64,000 nucleotides of DNA, from positions 28,318 to 92,317 of the forward strand of contig NW_026570473.1 of assembly GCF_019649055.1 (NCBI RefSeq), given 5' to 3'. This document shows, in pieces, positions 1-10,838 of the stretch. Source of the DNA: Paramacrobiotus metropolitanus. Lineage: Eukaryota > Tardigrada > Eutardigrada > Parachela > Macrobiotidae. Within the stretch, counting starts at the first letter, position 1, and every line of letters begins with the position of its first letter. Under the pieces are notes generated by a model, which was not told the origin of the DNA, ran no database searches, and saw nothing but the letters and a program-made list of their open reading frames with translations. The position numbers and the translations under genes are program-made.

Positions 1-367
1 CACAATAAGGTTTATCTTCAAAGCATGTCACGAGTACTCCTCGTGTCATAGCTTGCTTAGATGTTTTCCAATATGGCGATGCTCTTGTTTTCTGTGTGTC
101 ATCCTTCATTGTTTTGAGTGCTAAGTGCTTTCAAAAGCTGCACTATATGGTCACATGGATCAAATGACAGATTGAAGTACTGGTTGAAACAAATTCAAAG
201 ACGAAACTGGTCATAAATAAAAGAATGATTTTGAAGAAAGGACATGAAAAAAACTGCAAAAGTACCTAAAGGTTTTCGATTTTTCGTTTTCGCTGTTCTC
301 CACAGAAAACGTTTAAATTTCGTTTCCTTCAATGCTTACATAATGGCAAGTACAAAAAAATATATAT

Positions 368-575
368 AGGGGGAAAAAGCAGTCTACTCGAACCATTTCC
401 TTGTACTGCTGCCGTCAGCCGGCTGGAGTTTTACGTTGTGAACTTGTGGGCCTGTGGGCCTTTACATGATGCTTATGTACCGTGCCCGATTTAACCATAT
501 GTACTGCCGTAACGTCACACACGGCAGACGGCAGCAGTGCCGTGAATTGGTTCGACTGACATGGTTTTCCCCCCT
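368..575. mobile_element. Miniature inverted-repeat element
   Basis: The two ends are imperfect inverted repeats of about 50 bp. The left end reads AGGGGGGAAAA, then CGAACCA, then CTGCTGCCGTC; the right end is the reverse complement in the same order. There is no coding capacity. The 5' flank is a short TA run, and I cannot define a convincing target duplication. About 200 bp with long terminal inverted repeats fits a non-autonomous DNA transposon. The flanks (1-367 and 576-980) hold no gene I can support. Confidence 0.55.
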
Positions 576-979
576 GTAGATGATTTGTGTACTGCTACAT
601 ATGACAGAGGGGTAAAACAGGGAAAATTATTTTGGGAATTATTGGTCCTTTGTATTATTTTATTATTTTGGTCCTTTGTATTAATTATTTAAGTATAAAC
701 GATGATTTTAATCGTACTTTCTCCAATTTTCATTTCCAGTGCATTTTGATGGCCGGTATCGGTATATTGTGACAACGAAAAAAAATTTCTCCACAGTTTT
801 TGTACAATTTGCAATCAGAAGTCACATGCATGCTGCAATTATAGGCATTCGAATTTCCACAACGGGATTTTTTATTTTCGGCTTTTTCTCGCCACACATG
901 TGAAATGTGAGGCTGCACGCACGTACAGAGTACAGTACGCTGATTGTAAAGCTCATTACATTAGGTTTTACAACTTTAC

Positions 980-3900
980 ACAAAGCATCCGAACTTTGTT
1001 GCTAAACTGGCCTCAAACCAACCTAAATAACGACGTTTTAGAAGAAAGAAGTACAGATAGGTTAAACTTATCATGAACGTAATATTTTGGTGTTTTCATG
1101 ATGCAAGATTTTGTAAATTTTACCTGTCTGAATTTATTTTGTGGTATTGTTAACCTGTAATAAAACCTTCCTTGAACCATCTCAGCGTGACAAAGAAAGG
1201 TTACTCTCTGCGCATGTAAGGAATACTCTTTGAAGAGGAATACTCCGAATGTATGGACTTGAAAAATGACTTAACACCGCCCTGAATCAGTTGTACAGCA
1301 TGCAGGCTTTACCGCCTTATCGATCAGCGTTGAGTCATTTTTGAAGCCCATTTTGAAGCATCTCTCCTTTTTTGGTGGCGGCTGAAACCGAACAGAAAAG
1401 CCGTAGGTGGTAAAATTCAGATTTATTACATACTTCAATGCGAAATCCATTTCATAAACAATAAATCGAAATTGAAGGGAGCGACTATTGTCACCCCCGC
1501 ACCCTTTTTTGACTATTGCGACCCTCTTTTTACATAAAATAAACGCTACCCTTGACTATTGTAACCACCTTTCTTACCCCCTTTGGCTATTACCACTCCT
1601 TGAGATTGCGGTGCTCGGCAGTTTGTGCGCGTTTATGCATTTACGTGAAATGAACCGCTCGCACTTATTTATGCACGGGTTTAACAATTTAAGCAAAATT
1701 CACCTTTCTGGTTTGTGGATGCATTTGTTGATTCAGTAGTTACCTGACCACCTCTGGCTGTCAGCGCAATCTGTATCCGGCGATTATAAGTTGGACGCAC
1801 CGGTCTCAGCTGGTAATGGTGAAATAATTCTGGAGTTCCTTGATGCAGACAAGTTATTTACACACATAATGGCTTGGAATATTGCCACAGCGACCTTAAG
1901 AAATTTGGGAACTTGGGATCTACGAAACGAAGAAATAGAACTGATGCCAATTGCTGTAGGCACAAACATTTATTTTTGGGTAGGAAGTAAACTACAAAAG
2001 CTATGCCTCATTCGTGGAACACAATGCTGGGTGGATCCGCCGTACAAGCATAATGTGTAAGCTTTCTGACTTAATTAAGAGCTCATCAGGAAGACATCCG
2101 GTAGAGACAGCTCAAAGTTTTTAATCAACGAATTAGTCACTGCCGGCTGCGAACACATTTCGCGAACTTGTTGGATTTAGTTAAATGAGTCTTAGCGACT
2201 AAAAAACCGTCATACTGTTTGTAGTCACAAAATGTGTTAGACTTTTAGCTATCTTAACTTCCTAAGCACATATTCCGTTACAGTGGAGAGATTGTCTACG
2301 GGGAACGGATCGAGAACCACTAGTTTACTGTTATTTAACAAAGTTCAAATCGTCGCTTTCCTTGCGATTTCGTTGCCTGAACACTGTGACGGACCTGTGG
2401 AGCAAAAACTGCATTCCCGATTTAGATGAAGCACGTGAGCAGTTTGTCATCGTTAAGCTGGACCATCACTTGTACCTCCTGGGAGGAAGAGAACCACTGA
2501 AGGATCCGCCTGAACTGCGAGAACGTCGCGAACCAAAGTTGGGTATTCTTGCATCTAAGGCAAGCATGAAGTCTTGTTTACGTGTGAATATTCCACGTGG
2601 GTCCTGGGAACCCATTGCTCCCCTAAATCACGATCGCATATCTCCTTCCGCGTTTGTTTTACACGGTCAGATATATGTCTTTGGCGGTTGGTCCAAAACT
2701 GGTGACCCAGAAAAATCGATGGAAGTGTACTGCACAGAAAAGGATAGCTGGTCCCTTGTCGGCTTTCCAGAGCCAAAAGATGAGAGCAGAAATTACAGTG
2801 TCTTTAGGGCTTGCGGGACTATGATCTACCCATCTTAAAGAAAAAAGGCTGTTGCAGGTCATATTATCGCGGAGTTTGTGAGGGATGCATTCATGCTTTC
2901 GCTTTTCGTAATAACGATCAAATGATTTTACACTAAATAGTAGAAATGCCGTTTTTTATTACATATGTTCTAATCATAAAATAAAACATAAAATAAAACA
3001 TCTCAAACTATTTCACAAGTCAGCGCATCAGCGAAGCGATCCCAGTGGATGACGAATTTTATTGTGTCGAAATTAATCAGCAAAATATAATATCAAAATT
3101 TCTCCCACAATATTGCCATGCACAAAATACATTATACAGCGGTCGGATTACAGCTTTTTAACAAATCTATTCGCCGCTTTTTAACAGTACACTGATGACA
3201 GAACTACCGTTCATCTACCGGTATGTGAAGCTCAGTAACCAAAGCCAGTGCCTAAAAGTACTCGTAAAAACTGTACAAGTTTGTCGCGGAATTGAGGGCG
3301 TACAGGCACAGCATACTAACCGTATATCGGCATTTTAACGACGTCCACTACGTGACTACACTACAGCTATCAAAATAACAATAATTTATTACAACACTTG
3401 CAAAATTAATTTAACTTTCGAAGTAAGTATATTACGTTGTACCGTCATTCTTAAACTTGGCCTGGAGTGTTTTACCGCCGATAACAGCCTCCGCGCCGAC
3501 GGTAACGTAAAGGTGAACAACACTGGCCGCCACAGGTACGTTTGTTATTCTTTAATAAACTTTATTGTTATTCGATTTTCCACTGATGAGCGCCTTTATT
3601 TAAGTGAAGCAACGGCAAAATTTGATGTTACCACTTAAGTGGTCAACGCACGCACAGTCTGTATGCTCCCGCTGCCAGATTGCCAGGTAAGTTTAAGTGT
3701 TTAATTAATGATACGCAAAAATCGTTTCACTCTAATTATTAATTTTGGTTGTACCTTGTATTTATTATCAACCTGTACAAGCAAATGCCATTTACACTTA
3801 AACTTTAAAAACCCAGTAACTAGATTGTTATTATCGTCATTTGGCTGCTCGGATGTAACAGAATTATGCAAGCTTTTATTTTCTGTTCTGCAGGAAGTCG

Positions 3901-4340
3901 CACGGCTGGAGATTACTGGCTATTTAAATTGATACGGATTACACTGCATGCTGCGTTGTACGTACATACTTCATAAACAGCTTGCCTTGGAGAATTTCGA
4001 TAATGCACTAATGATGACATAATTGTGTACTCTGTAGATACTGAATTTAACCAATTTTTAGCTATGCGCTTGCCGCACCCTCCGACTGTTCAAAAGCGGT
4101 ATTCAAAAGCGGTATGCGGTTCAAAAGCGATCTTCCATCACGGTAGAAAAAAAAACTGCAGAAAAAATGTGGGGAAAATTTCCTGTATGTTGCAGAGTTT
4201 TTATGGCTTTTAAGCCGTAACCGTTCCGGTTATACGACCAGCATCGCGTGGAGCAGATCCTCCAACAACAGCAGATCAGTCCTGAGCCGCTCAAGCCCTA
4301 ACCAACTTTACTGCCAAGCGCAGCGGAAGCTGTTTATTTC
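980..4340 (+). repeat. Segmental duplication, copy 1 (kelch segment)
   Basis: This block aligns by eye with 40555-43835 in the same orientation. Shared landmarks in order are a 5' stretch with CTTTGTTGCTAAACTG, a stretch with GAAGAGGAATAC, the kelch exons, a shared 3' flank with an AACAGCCTCCGC motif, and TGTTCAAAAGCGGTAT-like sequence near 4090. Copies differ by many substitutions and small indels, so the duplication is not recent. The aligned block extends well beyond the gene on both sides, which argues for DNA-level duplication rather than retroposition. Confidence 0.8.
1758..2838 (+). pseudogene. Kelch-repeat protein, broken paralogue
   Basis: Two exons (about 1758-2054 and 2284-2838) encode the C-terminal part of a kelch beta-propeller protein. 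Kelch blades are visible as HLYLLGGREP and QIYVFGGW followed by a spaced W in DSWSLVGFP. The intron donor is GTGTAAGC-like and the acceptor is TTACAG. Compared with the paralogue at 41474-42569, this copy has lost the upstream acceptor (CTCTAG there, CTCTGG here, about 1752-1757). It also lacks one base near 2318, so exon 2 hits TAG at 2321-2323; the frame downstream is otherwise open and conserved. No BTB or other N-terminal domain is found upstream. I call it a pseudogene because of two independent lesions, although the one-base gap alone could be an assembly error. Partner and pathway are unknown; kelch propellers usually mediate protein-protein contacts. Confidence 0.7.
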
Positions 4341-4600
4341 ACCTATTGACGAATTCCACCATTCCCAAATAGCTTGACAAATGTTTTATTACCGTGCAGT
4401 GTTGCGCTTCGACGGCGTTGCATCTATGATAAGATGAAAGAGGCAGTATGCTTGGCTGTGCTAAAAAGATGGATAAGCTTATTGAATGTGCTATTTCCTG
4501 AACATACAGTATTTGGTAATCCACTGAAAATTTAAATTTAGAGAATTTAAAACTGGAACAAGAATGATCGGCATGGTAGCGCTTATGTCAACAACTATAA
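2839..4600. other. No gene seen; duplicated 3' flank
   Basis: This AT-rich stretch contains possible AATAAA signals near 2980-3000, just after the kelch exon. Beyond those it contains only sequence shared with the second kelch segment. No open frame here shows recognisable protein similarity. Confidence 0.6.
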
Positions 4601-4617
4601 CAGTAACCTATGTAACC

Positions 4618-5040
4618 AGCTCTTAATCGTCAGTTTCGGCCTGTTCGGGGATGTTCGGGAAGGTCACATTGGTAAACTAGTACTTGGCCCAAACTGACGA
4701 TTAAGAGCTGAGGCATTTGCAAAAGTACTACCATACTTTGAAAGTGCTTTCAAAGTACTGATGTACCACAGTGACCCTCCCGAGCATCCCCGAACAGGCC
4801 GAAACTGACGATTAAGAGCTAGGCATTTAAAAGTATGGCAGTACTTCGAAAGTAAAGCAATACTTTTAAAGTGCTGTAGTACTTTCAAAGTACTGGTGAC
4901 CTAAGTGACTTTCCCTACAGCCCCGAACATGCCGAAACTGACGATTAAGAGCTGGGGCATTTTGAAAGTATGGCTGTGCTTTTAAAGTAAAGCAATATTT
5001 TCAAAGACCTTTTTACTGTCAAAGTGCCTTTCAAGTTGCT
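4618..5040. repeat. Tandem plus inverted repeat cluster
   Basis: The 16-mer CTGACGATTAAGAGCT occurs three times (about 4693, 4804 and 4938) in imperfect units of roughly 110-135 bp that also carry AAAGTACT-type motifs. The reverse complement of the unit end (AGCTCTTAATCGTCAG followed by TTCGGCCTGTTCGGGGA) sits at the left edge, about 4618-4650. The cluster can therefore form a long hairpin as well as being tandem. No coding content is seen. Confidence 0.7.
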
Positions 5041-5269
5041 GGTGTGCCAAAGTGCAAGTATAAAAAAACGGTGCTCATCATGGGTGTAGTGCACCGACGC
5101 ACTGGTCACCGCGTTGTCAAACACCAGAAACAGCATCCCCAGATGGAACCAGTTGAAGCGCAGGATTTTCTAGCAGAACTCCGGCGCTTGACCTTTTGGT
5201 TTATTCTCGTCCACCGTCTCCAGGCGCCAGTTGCCGGTCTGCTCATCAATAACGATAACAGTTCCACAT

Positions 5270-5362
5270 TTTCACATTTTCGCATTTTCACATTTTTGCA
5301 TTTTCACATTTTTGCATTTTCGCATTTTCGATGTTCGCAGATTTGCATTTTCGCATTAATAC
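5270..5362. repeat. Short tandem repeat, CRCATTTT units
   Basis: About ten degenerate copies of an 8-10 base unit alternating CACATTTT, CGCATTTT and GCATTTT. It is a simple minisatellite with no gene content. Confidence 0.85.
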
Positions 5363-5639
5363 AGACTCGTTTTCACCATGGTGCTTTACAGTGCGACGAA
5401 GACGACGACAACACAAAACATGGTTATTGTGAATCGCAGATCTGTACTGCACCGTGCACTCACGGTTGGGTCATGGTAAAGCAATGTGCAGTATGATGCA
5501 CAGTACTGTATAGCACTAGAGACTAGTACTAGAGCATGGGTCAAGCAAAATGTAGTTTGAACTGTGGTGCAAAAAATTATTAACTGCATACGTGTTGCAT
5601 TTAGGTAAGAAATCTTCACAGTACTGGTGCTGGAAAGGT

Positions 5640-6585
5640 GATACAGTAAACAACAGTTTTAACGGGGTCCGCCAACTTCGCCTTTGCCGTCCATTTGCCT
5701 TTGCCGTTTCAGTTTGTCGTTTTCAACTTCACCTTTACCTTTGCCTTTGTCGTCGGAAAAGCTGTTAGCAAACCAATTTGCCGTTTCAGAATGCCGTCTG
5801 TAGAAGCCTTTGCCGTTTGAAAAACGAGTTACCGTTAGCACAATGCCGTTTCTAAAATTTTGCGCGTTCCTTGTTTCACGGTTTTTCACATAATCCTGCA
5901 TACGTTATGTGCACAGTCCGCGAAGTTTTAAAAAGTGCTGGAGTGTATATTTACAGTCTCCTACTTTTATAATTATTTACAGTCTTTTTAGTTTTGTTGT
6001 TCACTTTATTAGGCACAAGTCTACACTGCGTATCACGTTTCTACTACTCCGAACATCAGACAATATTGAAAAGTGTTTATTTAAGGATTTAACATAACAA
6101 TCATTGCAAGCGCCGGTACACTACGTGAAAGTTAAAATTTAAACGTTAATAAAAAAAGCTTTAAGGATTTTATATTGTGTTTGACCTTGCAGTGCCAACA
6201 TTTTTGTTCCATTAAGTATATTACAAATGAGAATTAAAATGTACACCTTGAAAACGATGTATACAGAAACAAAAATACTAAGAGCCTAAAAACTGTCACG
6301 GGCTGTGCACATACCGTATGCAGAATAGTGTGGAAAACCCTGAAACCGGAAACGCGCAAAAAAGTTTAGAAACGGCAATGTGCTAACGGTAATTCGTTTT
6401 CAAACGGCAAAGGCTTTTACAGGCGGCATTCTGAAACGGCAACTGGAATGCTAACGGCTTTTCCGACGGCAAAGGCAAAGGTAAAGGTAAAGTTGAAAAC
6501 GGCATACTGAACGCCGTTCAGTGAACGGCAAAGGCAAATGGACGGCAAAGGCGAAGTTGGCTGACCCGTTTTAACGAACGTTTTC
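5640..6585. mobile_element. Foldback element with GCCGTTT-rich long arms
   Basis: Two arms of about 230 bp (about 5650-5870 and 6350-6580) are inverted copies of each other, rich in GCCGTTT and CCTTTGCC. The outer ends are AACGGGGTCCGCCAAC and its near reverse complement. The middle 470 bp is AT-rich and non-coding. The flanks carry a related direct repeat: CGTTTTCACCATGGTGC at about 5369 and CGTTTTCACCGTGGTGC at about 6580. A solitary related arm lies at 44.4 kb. The structure fits a non-autonomous foldback or long-TIR DNA transposon. Confidence 0.7.
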
Positions 6586-6634
6586 ACCGTGGTGCATTAT
6601 AGTGCAACGACGACGACAACTCAAAATATACCGT

Positions 6635-6899
6635 AATTATGAATCTGAAGCCCCCCCCCCAAAAGTACAAGCCCCCCATAATTAGAGCCCACCCTAAGAT
6701 CGTTTGAAAGTTATAAGCCCCCGAATAGAGGCCATGGGCTTACTAAAATACCGTAAAGCCCAAAATAAAAAATGCCAAAAGCTGGTTTGAAAAATTGAAG
6801 CCCCCCCCCCCCCCTAAACACAAGCTCATGCCCGTAATTGGAGCACGGGGTCATTTGAAATATTTGTAACCCTGGGCTTCTAATTCGATAATTACGGTA
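6635..6899. mobile_element. Poly-C-containing miniature element
   Basis: The terminal inverted repeats are about 25 bp (TACCGTAATTAT then GAAGCCC at the left, GGGCTTC then ATAATTACGGTA at the right). The interior has homopolymer C runs of about 10 and 14 and repeated AAGCCC or GAGCCC motifs. A related stretch at about 5410-5450 lacks the insert, so it looks like an unoccupied relative of the target site. Confidence 0.65.
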
Positions 6900-7004
6900 G
6901 ATAATAGATATGAACCGCAGATCGACAGTGTACCGAGTAGATGCACGGTTGCATTATGGCACAATACCATGCATTATGAAGCACAGCTAAGGACAAATTG
7001 TAGG

Positions 7005-7140
7005 GCAGGGTGTAAAACCTGGCAGTGGCACCTGCCACTGGCACTGCCAATGGCATGGCGAGCGATAAAACCTGGAGACTCTGGCAACTGGCAAACGATA
7101 AAATCTGGCAGATGCCCTTAAAATGTGGCACACTTAATAA
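7005..7140 (-). repeat. TGGCA-rich dispersed repeat, copy 1
   Basis: The block is dominated by TGGCA and TGCCA words. It contains GTGTAAAACCTGGCAGTGGC and later AAAATCTGGCAGATGC. The copy at 12045-12185 is in the opposite orientation and the one at 9513-9635 is a shorter relative. Dense self-complementary TGGCA and TGCCA pairs allow extensive folding. No protein is encoded. Confidence 0.75.
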
Positions 7141-8150
7141 GCGGGGTTGAACCGTATACTTCTTTAAAATGTTGTCGGTATATAGTGAATTTTTCATATA
7201 ATGTGTTGACACATTACTGGCCATGCACGAATTGCGTACGTAAAAGCCGACATACAGAATTTTGTTAGGTCACATTCTGCTTCGCCGTTTGCAACAAAAA
7301 AAAATGACAAGAGGCGCTAAAAATATAATCGCGGTACTTCCAGATCTAGCAAGCACGCCGCTGAAATACGGTTTGCGGTTGAACGCGGTTTGCGGTTGCT
7401 AACAAAGAAAGAACAATGAAAGTAGGCTGCAGTGTTGACTGTTGACTGAACTCGAACGGATCAGTTCAGTAACAGGCTACCAGCACGATAGGCGCTACAA
7501 CTGGCACACTACCTGGGGCCTGCTTTTACTCGACTTTCGTTGCGTTCCTTATACCTCCTACAAAAAAGGCAACAAAAGTGGTGTCACTGAATGAAATGCC
7601 GGTACATGGAAATTTAAGGAATGCCGGTACATGGTGCAACATTGGTGTATATTATAGCAATTGTGGTTAAATTCAAATAATTAGAACTTTATTTGATTGG
7701 TCTGTGTGAGCGAAGCCGATAAGTCACGGCTGGCGAGTTGTTTTAGTGTTTAACGGTATGATGTGAGACGGTGAATTTGGACGCTGATCAGTCGGTGATG
7801 AACTAACTTCCTAAATTTGAATCAAATTGTCCAAGGGCATTCTGTCGTTCGTTCGGTCTTAATAACCTCTCGTTCTTCCACCTTTCCACACAGCAATCTT
7901 CCAGAGAAACAGTAAGATCTCTTCCTGTTTGTGTGTTTCGCAATTGTGTATTATTAGACCACCAACATCGGTCTGTTTAGCGGCGTGGCGCGGCGTGCAG
8001 CCAACCCACAGTAAACGAGAGCACACCGCCAGGCTTCCGTTGTAATATAAAAGAACACTTTCGCTTTCGCGCACCCCGGCACCCTTAACCTTTTTTTCCT
8101 AGTTTTTAGTCATTCTGTAGTCAAATAATTCGTATACAGTGGCCAGAAGA
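7141..8150. other. No gene seen
   Basis: Short open frames in this interval show no recognisable domain, no signal peptide with supporting context and no splice-consistent continuation. Nothing else stands out. Confidence 0.5.
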
Positions 8151-8465
8151 CCCTTTATATGCGTTGCACATAAAGGGTTTATGTTTTGGCCTGGTTTAGC
8201 TTATAACGTTGTTGGCGGGGAGACTGAACAACGTTAAGAGCCAGCTCAACCTGGCCGGAAACGATATTTTCGGTAGCAGTTCGCTTGCTGTTTTCGTAAT
8301 GCACTGAAGAATGCAACCATTACAGACTGACTCTTAGTGACTTTTGCTACAATTTCATTACGATGCCTGTTGTTTAGCCAGGTTTAAATTCCCATGCTAG
8401 ATGTCGATCCAAGCCTTTAATGGGTTACCTGCCTACCGTACAATAAACAATAAGCAACGCAAAGC
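8151..8465. repeat. Dispersed repeat, copy 1, with hairpin head
   Basis: It starts with a palindrome at 8151-8177 (CCCTTTAT, then ATAAAGGG). It continues with GTAGCAGTTCGCTTGCT, a TGCACTGAAG stretch, and ends in GGGTTACCTGCC then CCGTACAATAAACAA. The same order of blocks occurs at 38377-38640 inside a kinase intron. The A-rich AATAAACAA end suggests a retroposed, possibly SINE-like unit, but I see no convincing tRNA-type promoter boxes. Sequence from 8470 to 9270 shows no supported gene. Confidence 0.65.
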
Positions 8466-9275
8466 AAAGCAGATCGACCGTCTTAAAAATTTTGCCTGGA
8501 AGTACCAATTTCCCGGAAGATCACCGAGCACGGTTTTTATCATTTGTTTCAAATTTCATATATTTTTATCTGAGATTCATTTTCTTAGCATTTGAATTTT
8601 GAAAGACATTCATGGAAACGAGACTCGGTGTAAAAACGATCTTTTGGCCAATGAGTGTTTTCATGCAGGATTTGGAGATCAATTCAAACTGAGATTTATG
8701 CATACACCTCCGTATGTTTAAACGTTTTAAACTTTATCAAGCCCATAACTGCCGAAGCGGATGTTGCGCGCACAGACAGCCTTCACGCCAGTGAATACAA
8801 CTCATCTGACTACAAAAATGCCAAAAAACAACGCCAAAAAGTGTTTTCGTTTTTCGTATGAAATTAAAATATTTTTAATTCAATTACGGTTAGACGAGCA
8901 CGCGCTGTGCAACTTCATCAGCATGGTAGCATCTAATAAATTTATTGCAGACCAAAGCAGCATGCAATCGTCAAAAATTCATACTTTGTATTTTTATGAG
9001 GCTTTTGCGGTTTTGCCGGACAGACCTGGTGGTCCCTCACTGCGTTTTTTTGTTGCGAAGTTTGTATTCGTTTACTTATAACATATAGTTGAAGCTCATT
9101 TGGTATATCGTGGGCGCAGAATTTAGGCATTTGGGACCTTTGGGTACCGCTGAATGTTAATATTTTCATTATAGGTAGTGTTCTGTAAATTACGGTTAGT
9201 CATACCAGACACGACTCCCTTATACTCGTATTACTCACAAGAAGATTTAGCGCCTAGCGCTATATCTTCTCTCAC

Positions 9276-9437
9276 ATGTCCCTTACATCAAGCCAAGCTA
9301 AGAAACTAAGGAGTCCGAGTAAGCCGAAATCCTCAGAAAAGAAATTATTAATTTTAAGAAACATAATTAACCTAGCGAGCGACCAAAGGCAGGTGGCCGA
9401 AGTGACTGGATACCTCATGGTCAGACTCGGACCATGA
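9276..9437 (+). CDS. Possible small ORF, 53 codons, unknown
   Basis: An ATG-initiated frame of 53 codons that is lysine- and serine-rich near the start (SPSKPKSSEKK) and ends VTGYLMVRLGP. It has no recognised domain or signal peptide. Its surroundings are repeat-rich and it could be a fragment of a retroelement ORF. I do not assign a function, and it may be non-coding. Confidence 0.2.
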   Translation: MSLTSSQAKKLRSPSKPKSSEKKLLILRNIINLASDQRQVAEVTGYLMVRLGP

Positions 9438-9512
9438 ACACGCACCTAATGTTAAGTTATTGTAGTTTTTGTAATTCTGATGATGGCGTTTTGAGATGGC
9501 ATTAGTGCAGTT

Positions 9513-9635
9513 AAGAATATGATATCTTGGCATTTTGCCACTTGCCATGTTTTACCGCTTGCCAGTAAGCTGCCACTGCCAGTGGAAATTGCCAATGGCA
9601 GGTGCCACTGCCACGTTTTACACCCTGCCCGTAAA
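9513..9635 (+). repeat. TGGCA-rich dispersed repeat, copy 2
   Basis: This block is rich in TTGCCA and TGGCA words and ends in GCCACGTTTTACACCCTGCC. That end matches the TTTTACACCCTGCC end of the 12.1-kb copy. It is shorter and more diverged than the other two copies. The following 9640-10430 shows no supported gene. Confidence 0.65.
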
Positions 9636-10434
9636 TTGGCATAATAATCGAATACTGAGAACGTAGATACAGACTAAAACGTAGTGTGTCCCAGTATGAT
9701 CCTGTCCACCTTGATGGAGCCCACATTAAATTTTTATAAAATTGACGGCTTTACGGCAGAAGTCGGCATTGTTAATTATAGGCGCTCTAAACATAGCGTC
9801 TCATGCTAAACTAGCCAGAGACTGATGTAAACGTTTTCAACGCAACTGATTTTACGTGCGCACTCTGTCGCACGTTAACAATCATATGAGCCGGTTGGGC
9901 TCATCTGTTTGTATCGCCATTTATGTACAACGGGCGAAATAATCAGCAGACAAAACAACTAGATAAGGCTAGCTGTTTGTAGAACTATCCTCTGGAAGCA
10001 AAGTGAGCGTAAACAGTGTACAAAGCGCCGATTTTTTTTTGGAATCACAATGAAGTTTACATGCACGCATATCGAACTTGAGCCGAGCCGGCACCATAGT
10101 GACCATTAGTCTGTAGTCAAATCGCTGTGGTACTGTAGATCGTGCCATCATCGTGATACAAAATCGCGGCTTCACTCATTACCACCTTTTCATTGCAGAA
10201 ATGATTTCGTGATGGTTTAGTAAATTTACAAATAATGACAACACTAGTTACCCTTCTCAGCCGGCCTTGTGGTCCAAAACTGTTTGTCGTCAATAATAAG
10301 GCATGTCGTGGAGCAATACGGGGCAATGTTAATTAGCATTACAGCGCTTAACATTATCCATAAATTAATCTTTTGTGACTGTAAAGGTATGAGTACGAGA
10401 TCATATTAATTTTTATTATTGGCTTCGATTGGTA

Positions 10435-10838
10435 AGGAAGCCGGACGTGATCACGCTCGCACCCTGGGAGCGCGGAAAGCCACTGGCTATCGATATGACT
10501 TGCGTAGATACACTAGCGGCTTCGTATATTGACCGGACCCTGGTGAACGTCGGGGCTGCGGCCGAGCACGCGGAGCGAGGAAAGCTGACAAAACACGGCT
10601 GGCTGAACCAAGGTACAATTTCATGGCAGCAGCATTTGAAATCTACGGACCCTGGGGAAATGGAACTAAAACGCTCGACCAGAAGATAGGAAACGGAATT
10701 GCAACTGCTACCGGCCAAAAACGCGCAAAAGAGTTTTTTAGGCAGCGGCTATCTATTCAAATGCAACGGGGAAACGCGATATGCGTGATGGGTACAATCC
10801 CCGAACAGGATAGCATCGAAGAAGTGTTTTTATTATAA
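10435..10838 (+). pseudogene. Relic of a retroelement RT C-terminal domain
   Basis: The two adjoining frames carry blocks typical of the region C-terminal to the reverse transcriptase in some animal non-LTR elements. These are RKPDVITLAPWERGK, then LAIDMTCVDTLA, ASYID, an AEHAERGKLTKHG block, FEIYGPWG, and finally FFRQRLSIQMQRGNA. The RPD followed by D-x-T pattern is compatible with a PD-(D/E)XK-like fold, which is inference. The frame changes by one base near 10607, in a short CC run, between the LNQ and YNFM blocks. No RT domain is present upstream, so this is a 5'-truncated remnant. It sits between repeats, which fits a dead transposon copy. Confidence 0.65.

Noticed and set aside
5044-5496. 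150-codon plus-strand open frame
   Set aside because: Its central part is translation of the CRCATTTT minisatellite.
8761-9081. 106-codon plus-strand open frame
   Set aside because: No recognisable motif, and the overlapping frames are equally open.
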